Shown: piece by piece, positions 33,442-38,442 of the stretch | Layout: each line of letters begins with the position of its first letter | Position numbering within the stretch: position 1 is the first letter of the stretch | Assembly: GCA_015067315.1 (NCBI GenBank) | Contig: SVMR01000018.1 | Location: 1-38,442, forward strand | Source: Oscillospiraceae bacterium | GTDB taxonomy: Bacteria; Bacillota; Clostridia; Oscillospirales; Ruminococcaceae | Direction: 5' to 3' | DNA length: 38,442 nt | Notes under the pieces: generated by a model | The model's input: the letters and a program-made list of their open reading frames with translations, nothing else | Told to the model about the DNA's origin: nothing | Database searches by the model: none | Program-made: the position numbers and the translations under genes

Positions 33442-33470
33442 GGCGGGGGCTTGCTCCCGCCGGTTTTTTT
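33442..33470 (+). terminator. Terminator-like hairpin ending the repeat island
   Basis: A 9-bp GC-rich stem (33442-33450 / 33453-33461, one G-T pair) is followed by seven T. It begins with GTAGGG and has a CTTGC-type centre like the 26-bp repeats, so it is probably a diverged relative of them. It would insulate the XRE promoter. Confidence 0.75.
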
Positions 33471-33479
33471 ATAATTTTT

Positions 33480-33497
33480 TGTAAAGTTTGCTTGACA
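33480..33497. promoter_or_regulatory. Operator-like palindrome O1 over the -35 box
   Basis: TGTAAAGTTTGCTTGACA, an imperfect palindrome whose right end is the TTGACA -35 box. It matches O2 (33526-33543) at 16 of 18 positions. Confidence 0.65.
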
Positions 33498-33520
33498 TTC
33501 AGAAAACTCTGTGCTATATT
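33492..33520 (+). promoter_or_regulatory. SigA promoter of the XRE-membrane protein operon
   Basis: TTGACA (33492-33497), a 17-bp spacer and TATATT (33515-33520), with TG at 33512-33513 as extended -10. Confidence 0.87.
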
Positions 33521-33525
33521 ATTTT

Positions 33526-33543
33526 TGTAAAGTTAACTTGACA
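33526..33543. promoter_or_regulatory. Operator-like palindrome O2 at the transcription start
   Basis: TGTAAAGTTAACTTGACA, with a perfect 10-bp core AAGTTAACTT, begins 6 bases after the -10 box. Binding here and at O1 would block the promoter, as in autoregulation by the XRE protein encoded next. Confidence 0.7.
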
Positions 33544-33570
33544 AAAATCCGCAAAGGAGGAATCTTTGCT

Positions 33571-33771
33571 TTGAAAAACAAAATTGAGGAAATCCGCAAG
33601 GAAAAAGGAATCCGCCAGGAAGATTTTGCGAAGCTTATGGGCGTTTCCCGCCAGACAATTTCTTCCCTTGAAACGGGAAAATATAATCCTTCGATTTTTC
33701 TTGCCTATAAAATCGCAAAATATTTTGAAATGACAATCGAGGAAGTTTTTATCTTCGATGAAGAAATGTGA
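33571..33771 (+). CDS. XRE-family transcriptional regulator, short form
   Basis: A 66-residue protein that is almost only a Cro/CI-type helix-turn-helix: IEEIRKEKGIRQEDFAKLMGVSRQTISSLETGKYNPS, then LAYKIAKYFEMTIEEVFIFDEE. This short type is common in Firmicutes, usually beside a small membrane protein gene, as here. It starts with TTG 33571, 10 bases after AAAGGAGG. Two matching palindromes flank its promoter, so autoregulation is likely. The signal it senses is unknown. Confidence 0.94.
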   Translation: MKNKIEEIRKEKGIRQEDFAKLMGVSRQTISSLETGKYNPSIFLAYKIAKYFEMTIEEVFIFDEEM

Positions 33772-33784
33772 AAGGAAGAAAACC

Positions 33785-34186
33785 ATGAAAACTGAAAAAA
33801 GATTTTATCTGAATATTTTCTATGTAGTTATCGGTGCGGCTCTGCTTGCCTGCGGGGTTTTTGAAATTGTTGACAGTTTCTGGAGCGGAATGGGTGGAGC
33901 ACTCATCGGCGTCGGCGCTATCCGTGTTTTTCAGTTTGTAAAATTCCGCAAAAATCCCGAATACCGCGAAAAAATGGATATTGAATATAAAGACGAGCGC
34001 AACCAGTTTATAAGATTGAGAGCATGGGCATGGTCCGGATATACTTTTGTAATACTTAACGCATTGGGAACCATCGCTTTTAAAATTGCAGGAAACGAAA
34101 CACTTTCAAAGTATTGCGCATTTACGGTCTGCATTGTTCTCGTTCTTTATTGGGTTTGTTATCTTATCCTCAGAAAAAAATATTGA
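33785..34186 (+). CDS. Small four-helix membrane protein (DUF2178-like)
   Basis: A 133-residue integral membrane protein. Two hydrophobic helices (about 9-27 and 34-50) are followed by a polar cytoplasmic loop (KNPEYREKMDIEYKDERNQFIRLRAWAW) and two more helices (about 78-100, 107-128). The loop with DERN and the pairing with a short XRE regulator resemble the DUF2178 type found in bacteria and archaea. Function unknown. ATG 33785 follows AAAGGAAG and lies 13 bases after the regulator stop. Confidence 0.78.
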   Translation: MKTEKRFYLNIFYVVIGAALLACGVFEIVDSFWSGMGGALIGVGAIRVFQFVKFRKNPEYREKMDIEYKDERNQFIRLRAWAWSGYTFVILNALGTIAFKIAGNETLSKYCAFTVCIVLVLYWVCYLILRKKY

Positions 34187-34204
34187 TATATTAAAGGTGA
34201 AAAA

Positions 34205-34438
34205 ATGAAAGAAATCGAAAGAAAACCAAGAAGAATCGCGATAGGCGTTTTGTCGATAATCGTAATCGCAATAATGTGGATAAAAAAAGACGTTCTCGGT
34301 CTTTGGAGTGGCGTTTCATCGGAAGATCTTCTCCCGATGCTTGCGACAAACGCTGTTGTTATGATTATAAAAATCGCCGTTCTTGCGGGCGGAATTTATC
34401 TTGTGAAAATGCTGTTCAATAAAATCAGAAAGAAATAA
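34205..34438 (+). CDS. Small two-helix membrane protein, unknown
   Basis: A 77-residue protein with a basic start (KEIERKPRRIAIG), two hydrophobic helices (about 11-25 and 47-67) and a basic tail. I do not recognise a family. AAAGGTG precedes ATG 34205, and it lies 18 bases after the previous gene, so it is the third gene of the XRE-controlled operon. Its stop overlaps the terminator A-run. Confidence 0.72.
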   Translation: MKEIERKPRRIAIGVLSIIVIAIMWIKKDVLGLWSGVSSEDLLPMLATNAVVMIIKIAVLAGGIYLVKMLFNKIRKK

Positions 34439-34466
34439 AAAAAGACGCCCGCGGGCGTCTTTTTTT
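34437..34466. terminator. Bidirectional terminator between convergent operons
   Basis: A 14-bp stem AAAAAAAGACGCCC / GGGCGTCTTTTTTT around a GC centre. It lies between the end of the XRE operon (plus) and the end of the phosphatase gene (minus) and serves both. Confidence 0.93.
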
Positions 34467-34469
34467 ATT

Positions 34470-35399
34470 TCAAATGCTTCCCAAAATCAAATCCAGCAGA
34501 CTTGGTTCCGGTTTTGAATCATCGTTAAGAATGGATTCCATAAATCCTTCGCGGACCCCAACGGAATAAATTTTCATTCCGTCGCATCCGGTTTTTTCCA
34601 TAACTCCCGCAAGAACCGCAAGTCCGGGAACAAGGGTGCGGATTCGTTTCGGCGCATATTCCGCAATAAGTTCCTTCGCTTCCTCCGGAGCCTCTGTGAG
34701 CAGTTTCAGCATGATATTTACGTTTTTAAGCGAAAGTACGTCGCCTTTTTCAATGACCGCGTTATAGAGGGTTTTAATGGCCTTTGCGGTGCCGCCCATC
34801 GCGAAAAGAGTTCCGCCAACTGGTTCAAAACCGGTTTCGGAAAGGGATTCACCGACGCATCTTTTAACTTCTGCAATCTCTTCATCCGTGGGGATATCGC
34901 CTTTTACAAAGCGCTTTGCGGTGCGGCTGCTTCCGAGAGGATAGCTTGCGCTTTTTTGCGGACCTTTTTCGTCAAAAGTGAAAACCTGAAGGGAACCGCC
35001 GCCAAGATCGCATCCGATTCCGGAAGGAACGTCAACAACGCTTCTGAGGGCAAGATAATCGTATTCCGCTTCCTCGTCGCCGGAAATCATTCGTATTTTC
35101 ATTCCGGTGCGGAATTCAACCTGTTCAAGAACGTCGGCGGAATTGTCGATATAGCGCAAGGAAGCTGTTGAAAAACATTCGGTTCTGTCACAGCGGTAAT
35201 GGCGGCATGCCTGCTGGTGTTCCTCAATCGCCTGGATTATATGTTCGATTCCGTCCTGGGAAAGGGAAGTTCCGACCGTGTTTTCAACGATTTTTGAATA
35301 GATTGCAAAATCGTAGATACTGCGGTATTCTCTGTCCTCCGTTTCAAAAATATCAAGTCGAAGGGTGTTTGTTCCAAAATCAATGATTCCGATTCTCAT
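34470..35399 (-). CDS. Ppx/GppA family phosphatase
   Basis: A 309-residue ASKHA-fold phosphatase, either exopolyphosphatase or guanosine pentaphosphate hydrolase, acting in the cytoplasm in polyphosphate or stringent-response metabolism. It has N-terminal DFGTNTLRLDIF (7-18), TASLRYIDN, SGDEEAEYDYLAL, the second phosphate loop DLGGGSLQVF and GGTAKAIKTL, and the family ending VYSVGVREG-type segment. About 310 residues is the short form without an HD domain. Substrate choice cannot be read from sequence. GGAGG lies 9 bases before the start on the minus strand. It is the only confident minus-strand gene in the window. Confidence 0.93.
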   Translation of the reverse strand: MRIGIIDFGTNTLRLDIFETEDREYRSIYDFAIYSKIVENTVGTSLSQDGIEHIIQAIEEHQQACRHYRCDRTECFSTASLRYIDNSADVLEQVEFRTGMKIRMISGDEEAEYDYLALRSVVDVPSGIGCDLGGGSLQVFTFDEKGPQKSASYPLGSSRTAKRFVKGDIPTDEEIAEVKRCVGESLSETGFEPVGGTLFAMGGTAKAIKTLYNAVIEKGDVLSLKNVNIMLKLLTEAPEEAKELIAEYAPKRIRTLVPGLAVLAGVMEKTGCDGMKIYSVGVREGFMESILNDDSKPEPSLLDLILGSI

Positions 35400-35431
35400 A
35401 AAATTTCCTCCGGAAAAGATTTTATATAATT

Positions 35432-35460
35432 ATTTTACCACAAAAAAGCTTTTTGCTCAA
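35432..35460 (-). promoter_or_regulatory. Promoter of the Ppx/GppA gene
   Basis: On the minus strand TTGAGC (35460-35455), a 17-bp spacer and TAAAAT (35437-35432), with TG before the -10. Confidence 0.7.
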
Positions 35461-35488
35461 ATAAAATATATTATTCCGCAAAGATTTG

Positions 35489-35497
35489 TGATATAAT
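35489..35497 (+). promoter_or_regulatory. Extended -10 promoter of trxB
   Basis: TGA followed by TATAAT (35492-35497), 32 bases before the trxB start. The -35 region (TATTAT at 35469-35474) is poor. It is divergent from the phosphatase promoter. Confidence 0.7.
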
Positions 35498-35529
35498 ATT
35501 TGTGTATCTTCGCAAAAAGGAGAAATAAT

Positions 35530-36447
35530 ATGAAAGATATTATTATAATCGGCGCAGGAACGGCAGGTCTTACCGCCGCAATATACGGACAGAGAGCGGG
35601 ACTTTCCTGTACTGTTTTTGAAAAATATGCTCCGGGCGGCCAGATCGTGAATTCGCCGTCCATCGAAAACTATCCGGGAATGTACGGCGTTTCCGGTTAC
35701 GATTATTCAATGGCGCTTTTTGAACAGGCGCAAAAGCTCGGCGCGGAAGTTCAGTTTGCGGAAGTCACCGGAATCGATTTTTCCGGAAAGGCAAAAAAAG
35801 TTTTTACAACCGCCGGGGATTTTGAGGCAAAAGCTGTGATTGTCGCAAACGGCGCCGCAAGAAGAAAAATCGGATGCAAAGGCGAAGAAGAATTTGAGGG
35901 CAGGGGAGTTTCATATTGCGCAACCTGCGACGGAAACTTCTTCCGGGGAAAAACTGTCGCAGTGGTCGGCGGAGGCGAAAGCGCTTTTGAGGAAACGGAA
36001 TATCTTTCCGAGATCTGCGATAAAGTATATCTTATCCATCGCCGGGACAGTTTTACCGCCGCAAAAACCGCTGTTGATTCCGTGCTCAAAAAGAAAAACG
36101 TAACCGTGCTCAAAAATTCCGTAATAGAGGAAATCAAGGGCGCAAACGCGGTTTCTTCAATAGTTCTTAAAAATAGAGGCAACGGAAGCAGCGCGGAAAT
36201 TCCTCTTTCCGCCGTTTTTGTTGCAATCGGTCTTATTCCGGACAACAAAATTTATGAAGGCGTGCTCAAACTTGACGAACGGGGATATTTCGATTCCGGG
36301 GAGGATTGCCTTACCGGATGCGAAGGCGTTTTTGTTGCCGGAGATACCCGGAAAAAGGTTCTCCGACAGCTTGTGACAGCCGCTTCCGACGGCGCGGCCG
36401 CAGCAAACGCCGCCGCAAATTATATAAGAAAAAATTTCAATGACTGA
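35530..36447 (+). CDS. trxB: Thioredoxin reductase-type flavoprotein (TrxB)
   Basis: A 305-residue FAD enzyme of the low-Mr thioredoxin reductase family, which reduces thioredoxin through a redox-active cysteine pair. It has FAD loop GAGTAGLTAA (7-16), the active site C130-A-T-C133-D, a second Rossmann loop VVGGGESAFEE and the FAD-binding end GCEGVFVAGDTR. The NADPH-phosphate motif HRRxxxR is only partly kept (HRRDSFT), so the electron donor may not be NADPH. ATG 35530 follows AAAAGGAG by 7 bases; earlier in-frame codons lie in the promoter. Confidence 0.94.
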   Translation: MKDIIIIGAGTAGLTAAIYGQRAGLSCTVFEKYAPGGQIVNSPSIENYPGMYGVSGYDYSMALFEQAQKLGAEVQFAEVTGIDFSGKAKKVFTTAGDFEAKAVIVANGAARRKIGCKGEEEFEGRGVSYCATCDGNFFRGKTVAVVGGGESAFEETEYLSEICDKVYLIHRRDSFTAAKTAVDSVLKKKNVTVLKNSVIEEIKGANAVSSIVLKNRGNGSSAEIPLSAVFVAIGLIPDNKIYEGVLKLDERGYFDSGEDCLTGCEGVFVAGDTRKKVLRQLVTAASDGAAAANAAANYIRKNFND

Positions 36448-36457
36448 GGTGCTCAAA

Positions 36458-37180
36458 ATGCGCGATTATAAACTCGAAACCGAAAAAAGAGTTGCTTTCA
36501 TCAAAGAAAAAATGGCGGAAGCCCATGCTCAGGGACTTATCTTCGGAAACAGCGGCGGAAAAGACAGCGCTCTTGTGGGAATTCTTTGCAAAATGGCAAC
36601 GGATAACGTGCTCGCGGTGGCAATGCCCTGCCATTCAAAACGCAATTACGGCGAGGATATGGACGATGCGGTTGCCCTTGCAAAGGCTTTTGAAATCCCG
36701 ATGATCACCGTTGACCTTACCGAAACAAGAACCGTGCTCACGGAAGCAATCGGCGCGGAACTTTCTCCCGCGGCTCTTTCGAATATTGCTCCCCGCCTTC
36801 GAATGACGACCCTTTATGCCCTCGGTCAGACAAGAAACGCGCTTGTTGTGGGAACCGGAAACAGAAGCGAACGCTATATGGGATATTTCACAAAATGGGG
36901 CGACGGCGCTTTTGATCTTAACCCAATTGCCGATCTTACCGCAACCGAAATTTTTGAGTTTCTGCGTTATCTTAAAGCGCCGCTCAATATTATCACAAAA
37001 GCTCCCTCCGCAGGACTTTTTGAAGGACAGACCGACGAGCAGGAAATGGGCGTAACTTATAAAGCAATCGATGAATATATCACAACCGGTGAAACCGACC
37101 CGGAATCAAAGGCGATTATCGACCGCTATCACAGAGTTTCCGAGCATAAACGCAGAATGCCAGCCGTTTACGAAGAATGA
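36458..37180 (+). CDS. nadE: Ammonia-dependent NAD synthetase (NadE)
   Basis: A 240-residue ATP pyrophosphatase that amidates deamido-NAD to NAD. It has PP-loop SGGKDS (32-37), VVGTGNRSERYMGYFTKWGDG, and DLNPIADLTATEIFE. No glutaminase domain is present, so it should use free ammonia. ATG 36458 lies 6 bases after GAGGTG, a site overlapping the trxB stop. An ATG at 36440 overlaps trxB and has no ribosome site. The tight join to trxB shows cotranscription. Confidence 0.95.
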   Translation: MRDYKLETEKRVAFIKEKMAEAHAQGLIFGNSGGKDSALVGILCKMATDNVLAVAMPCHSKRNYGEDMDDAVALAKAFEIPMITVDLTETRTVLTEAIGAELSPAALSNIAPRLRMTTLYALGQTRNALVVGTGNRSERYMGYFTKWGDGAFDLNPIADLTATEIFEFLRYLKAPLNIITKAPSAGLFEGQTDEQEMGVTYKAIDEYITTGETDPESKAIIDRYHRVSEHKRRMPAVYEE

Positions 37181-37195
37181 TTTTGGAGGACAAAA

Positions 37196-37777
37196 ATGTC
37201 AGCAAAACAGGAATTTATCGAGATTTTTAAAGAAAATATAAAAAGACCGGGTTCGGAAAAGCTTCTTGAATGGCTTTGCCAAAGCGATTTTTTCATTGCG
37301 CCGGCTTCAACGAAATATCATTCCGCTTTTGAGGGCGGTCTTGTTCAGCACAGCCTCAACGTTTATAAACTTCTTAAAAAACGCTGCGCCGAATACGGAA
37401 TAACCGACGGCGAAAGCATTGCAATCTGCGGTCTTCTCCATGATATCTGCAAGGCAAATTTTTACACCATAAGCTACCGCAACGCAAAAAACGAACGGGG
37501 ACAATGGGAAAAAGTTCCCTATTACACCGTTGATGACCAGTTTCCCTTCGGTCACGGCGAAAAATCCGTTTTTGTTATCGAACGCTTCATGCGCCTTCGT
37601 GAAAACGAAGCAATTGCGATCCGCTGGCATATGGGCGGTTTTGACGATACCGCAAAAGCGGGCGGATTCACCATAAGCCACGCCTATGAAAAGTATCCGA
37701 TTGCGGTTCTTCTTCATATGGCCGATCTTGAAGCAACCTATCTTTCCGAGCAGGGACCTGCGGAAAGCATTATCTGA
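37196..37777 (+). CDS. HD-domain hydrolase, unknown substrate
   Basis: A 193-residue HD-superfamily metal-dependent phosphohydrolase with all core ligands visible: H52 in VQHSLNVY, H82-D83 in LLHDICK, a histidine in FPFGHGEKS and D177 in LHMADLEATYLSE. The pattern resembles the HD part of YhaM-like proteins, but no OB domain is present. The substrate, possibly a nucleotide or RNA end, is unknown. GGAGG lies 7 bases before the ATG, 15 bases after nadE. Confidence 0.87.
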   Translation: MSAKQEFIEIFKENIKRPGSEKLLEWLCQSDFFIAPASTKYHSAFEGGLVQHSLNVYKLLKKRCAEYGITDGESIAICGLLHDICKANFYTISYRNAKNERGQWEKVPYYTVDDQFPFGHGEKSVFVIERFMRLRENEAIAIRWHMGGFDDTAKAGGFTISHAYEKYPIAVLLHMADLEATYLSEQGPAESII

Positions 37778-37797
37778 TTACATAAGGAAGTACAGCT

Positions 37798-38265
37798 ATG
37801 AACATCACTCTTGAAGCGGAAGAATTCTGGGAAGCTTTCTGCGACCATAACGCAGACCTCAACAAGGAAGAACTTTATTATGACGTATGGCAGTTCCTTG
37901 ACGGAAAACGCGGATGCGACCGTCTTGCGTCCCTTTGCCTTGCGGGAATAAAAACCGCAACCTCAAGCGTTTACGAAACTTTTGAAATCGACGATATGAA
38001 AGTTCCGGAAGAGGGGGATTATTCCATAATCCTCGACAGCGACGAAGTTCCGCTTTTTATCCTTAAGGATAAAAAAGTCGAAATCAAAAAATTCAGCGAA
38101 GTTGACGCCGAATTTGCCGAAAAAGAAGGGGAAGGCGACCAGAGCCTTGAAGGCTGGCGGAAAATCCACCAAAAGGAATTTGAACAGAAATGCGAAGAAT
38201 ACGGAATTGAATTTTCCGAAGATACACTTATCCTCTGCGAGGAATTTGAAGTTGTTTTCCAGTAA
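37798..38265 (+). CDS. ASCH-domain protein
   Basis: A 155-residue protein with an ASCH domain, a PUA-like beta-barrel thought to bind RNA or nucleosides. It shows LCLAGIKTATSS near residue 45 (G-KTAT motif), GDYSIILDSDEVPLFIL and the typical DAEFAEKEGEGDQSLEGWRKIHQKEF. Some relatives are nucleoside amidohydrolases, but the role of this one is unknown. It follows the HD gene after 20 bases, and a terminator comes directly after it, so it ends the trxB-nadE-HD-ASCH transcript. Confidence 0.9.
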   Translation: MNITLEAEEFWEAFCDHNADLNKEELYYDVWQFLDGKRGCDRLASLCLAGIKTATSSVYETFEIDDMKVPEEGDYSIILDSDEVPLFILKDKKVEIKKFSEVDAEFAEKEGEGDQSLEGWRKIHQKEFEQKCEEYGIEFSEDTLILCEEFEVVFQ

Positions 38266-38277
38266 TAAAAACAAAGA

Positions 38278-38307
38278 AGCGAAGGCGATACAGCCTTCGC
38301 TTTTTTT
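38278..38307 (+). terminator. Rho-independent terminator after the ASCH gene
   Basis: Stem AGCGAAGGC / GCCTTCGCT with a 6-base loop and a T-run. Confidence 0.93.
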
Positions 38308-38320
38308 GTTATATCCGGAC

Positions 38321-38350
38321 AAAAAAACGGCGGGTCTTTCGACTCGCCGT
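38321..38350 (-). terminator. Minus-strand terminator at the right edge
   Basis: A 10-bp stem (38327-38336 / 38341-38350, one G-T pair) has its T-run only on the minus strand (A-run 38321-38327). It implies a minus-strand gene coming from the right. Confidence 0.75.
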
Positions 38351-38354
38351 GATT

Positions 38355-38442
38355 TCAAGCTGTTAGAATTGCTCGGAAACTAACATCTTTGCTCTTTTTT
38401 GCTCTGGTTATATAATACCCTTGGAATGTGATGAGTTTGTGA
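38355..38442 (-). CDS. Possible C-terminal end of a minus-strand gene, cut by window
   Basis: On the minus strand one frame stays open from the window edge to a TGA at 38357-38355, ending DVSFRAILTA just before the minus-strand terminator. Only 28 codons are visible and several are uncommon in this genome (CTA, ATA, GGG, CGA). A TATAAT at 38411-38416 on the plus strand is a competing reading of this stretch. Weak call with no function assigned. Confidence 0.25.
   Translation of the reverse strand, partial: HKLITFQGYYITRAKKSKDVSFRAILTA

Noticed and set aside
33333-33530. A 65-codon frame in the repeat island
   Set aside because: It runs across palindromic repeats, a terminator and the XRE promoter, and has no ribosome site or recognisable product.
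1-38442. tRNA, rRNA, SRP RNA, tmRNA, T-box or riboswitch
   Set aside because: I looked in the intergenic gaps and saw no clover-leaf, conserved RNA core or CCA end. The only structured RNA candidates are the hairpins and repeat elements listed.

Overview
This window looks like chromosome of an anaerobic, probably gut-dwelling, spore-forming Clostridia (Oscillospirales-like) bacterium. The evidence is: strong AGGAGG-type ribosome sites, TTGACA-17-TATAAT promoters and frequent TTG starts; an HPr with both His15 and Ser46; a MurE with the DNPR motif of meso-diaminopimelate ligases; a class B PBP with PASTA domains; a spore-cortex-lytic (SleC-like) locus; and secreted cohesin and dockerin proteins. 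No rRNA, tRNA, prophage, IS element or CRISPR array was seen.

Layout. 1-1353: the end of a EutQ-like cupin gene and a metal-dependent amidohydrolase, each with a clear terminator. 1388-9376: an accessory surface locus. A consensus promoter precedes three secreted cohesin-fold proteins: one membrane-anchored, one cohesin-dockerin adaptor, and one 1633-residue Cys-rich repeat protein with a sortase-like NPNTG tail. A dockerin-bearing transglutaminase-like protein follows. Together they read as a small cell-surface assembly without any carbohydrate-active enzyme. 9436-14233: a housekeeping block, ylxM-ffh-rpsP-khpA-rimM-trmD, then a DUF554 membrane protein and HPr. 14307-17892: palindromic repeat elements, uvrC, then rsmD-coaD and a coiled-coil protein.

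18114-30809: the division and cell-wall (dcw) cluster mraZ-rsmH-ftsL-pbp-murE-murF-mraY-ftsW-murG-ftsQ, a terminator, then ftsZ on its own promoter. MurD is missing from its usual place between mraY and ftsW, and ftsA, murB and murC are not in the cluster. The mraZ promoter is followed by three GTGG repeats at exact 10-bp spacing, as expected for MraZ autoregulation. 30862-33143: a three-gene operon that appears to be a SleC spore cortex hydrolase split into a pro-domain gene and a catalytic gene, plus a small peptidoglycan-binding partner.

33144-33570: a 427-bp gene-free island of palindromic repeats, including two perfect 26-bp inverted copies, ending in the promoter of an XRE regulator flanked by two matching operator-like palindromes. 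33571-34438: the regulator and two small membrane proteins. 34470-38265: a divergent Ppx/GppA phosphatase (minus strand) and a plus-strand run of trxB, nadE, an HD hydrolase and an ASCH protein. The right edge holds a minus-strand terminator, which suggests a minus-strand gene entering from outside the window.

All functions are read from motifs and remembered families; no database search was run.
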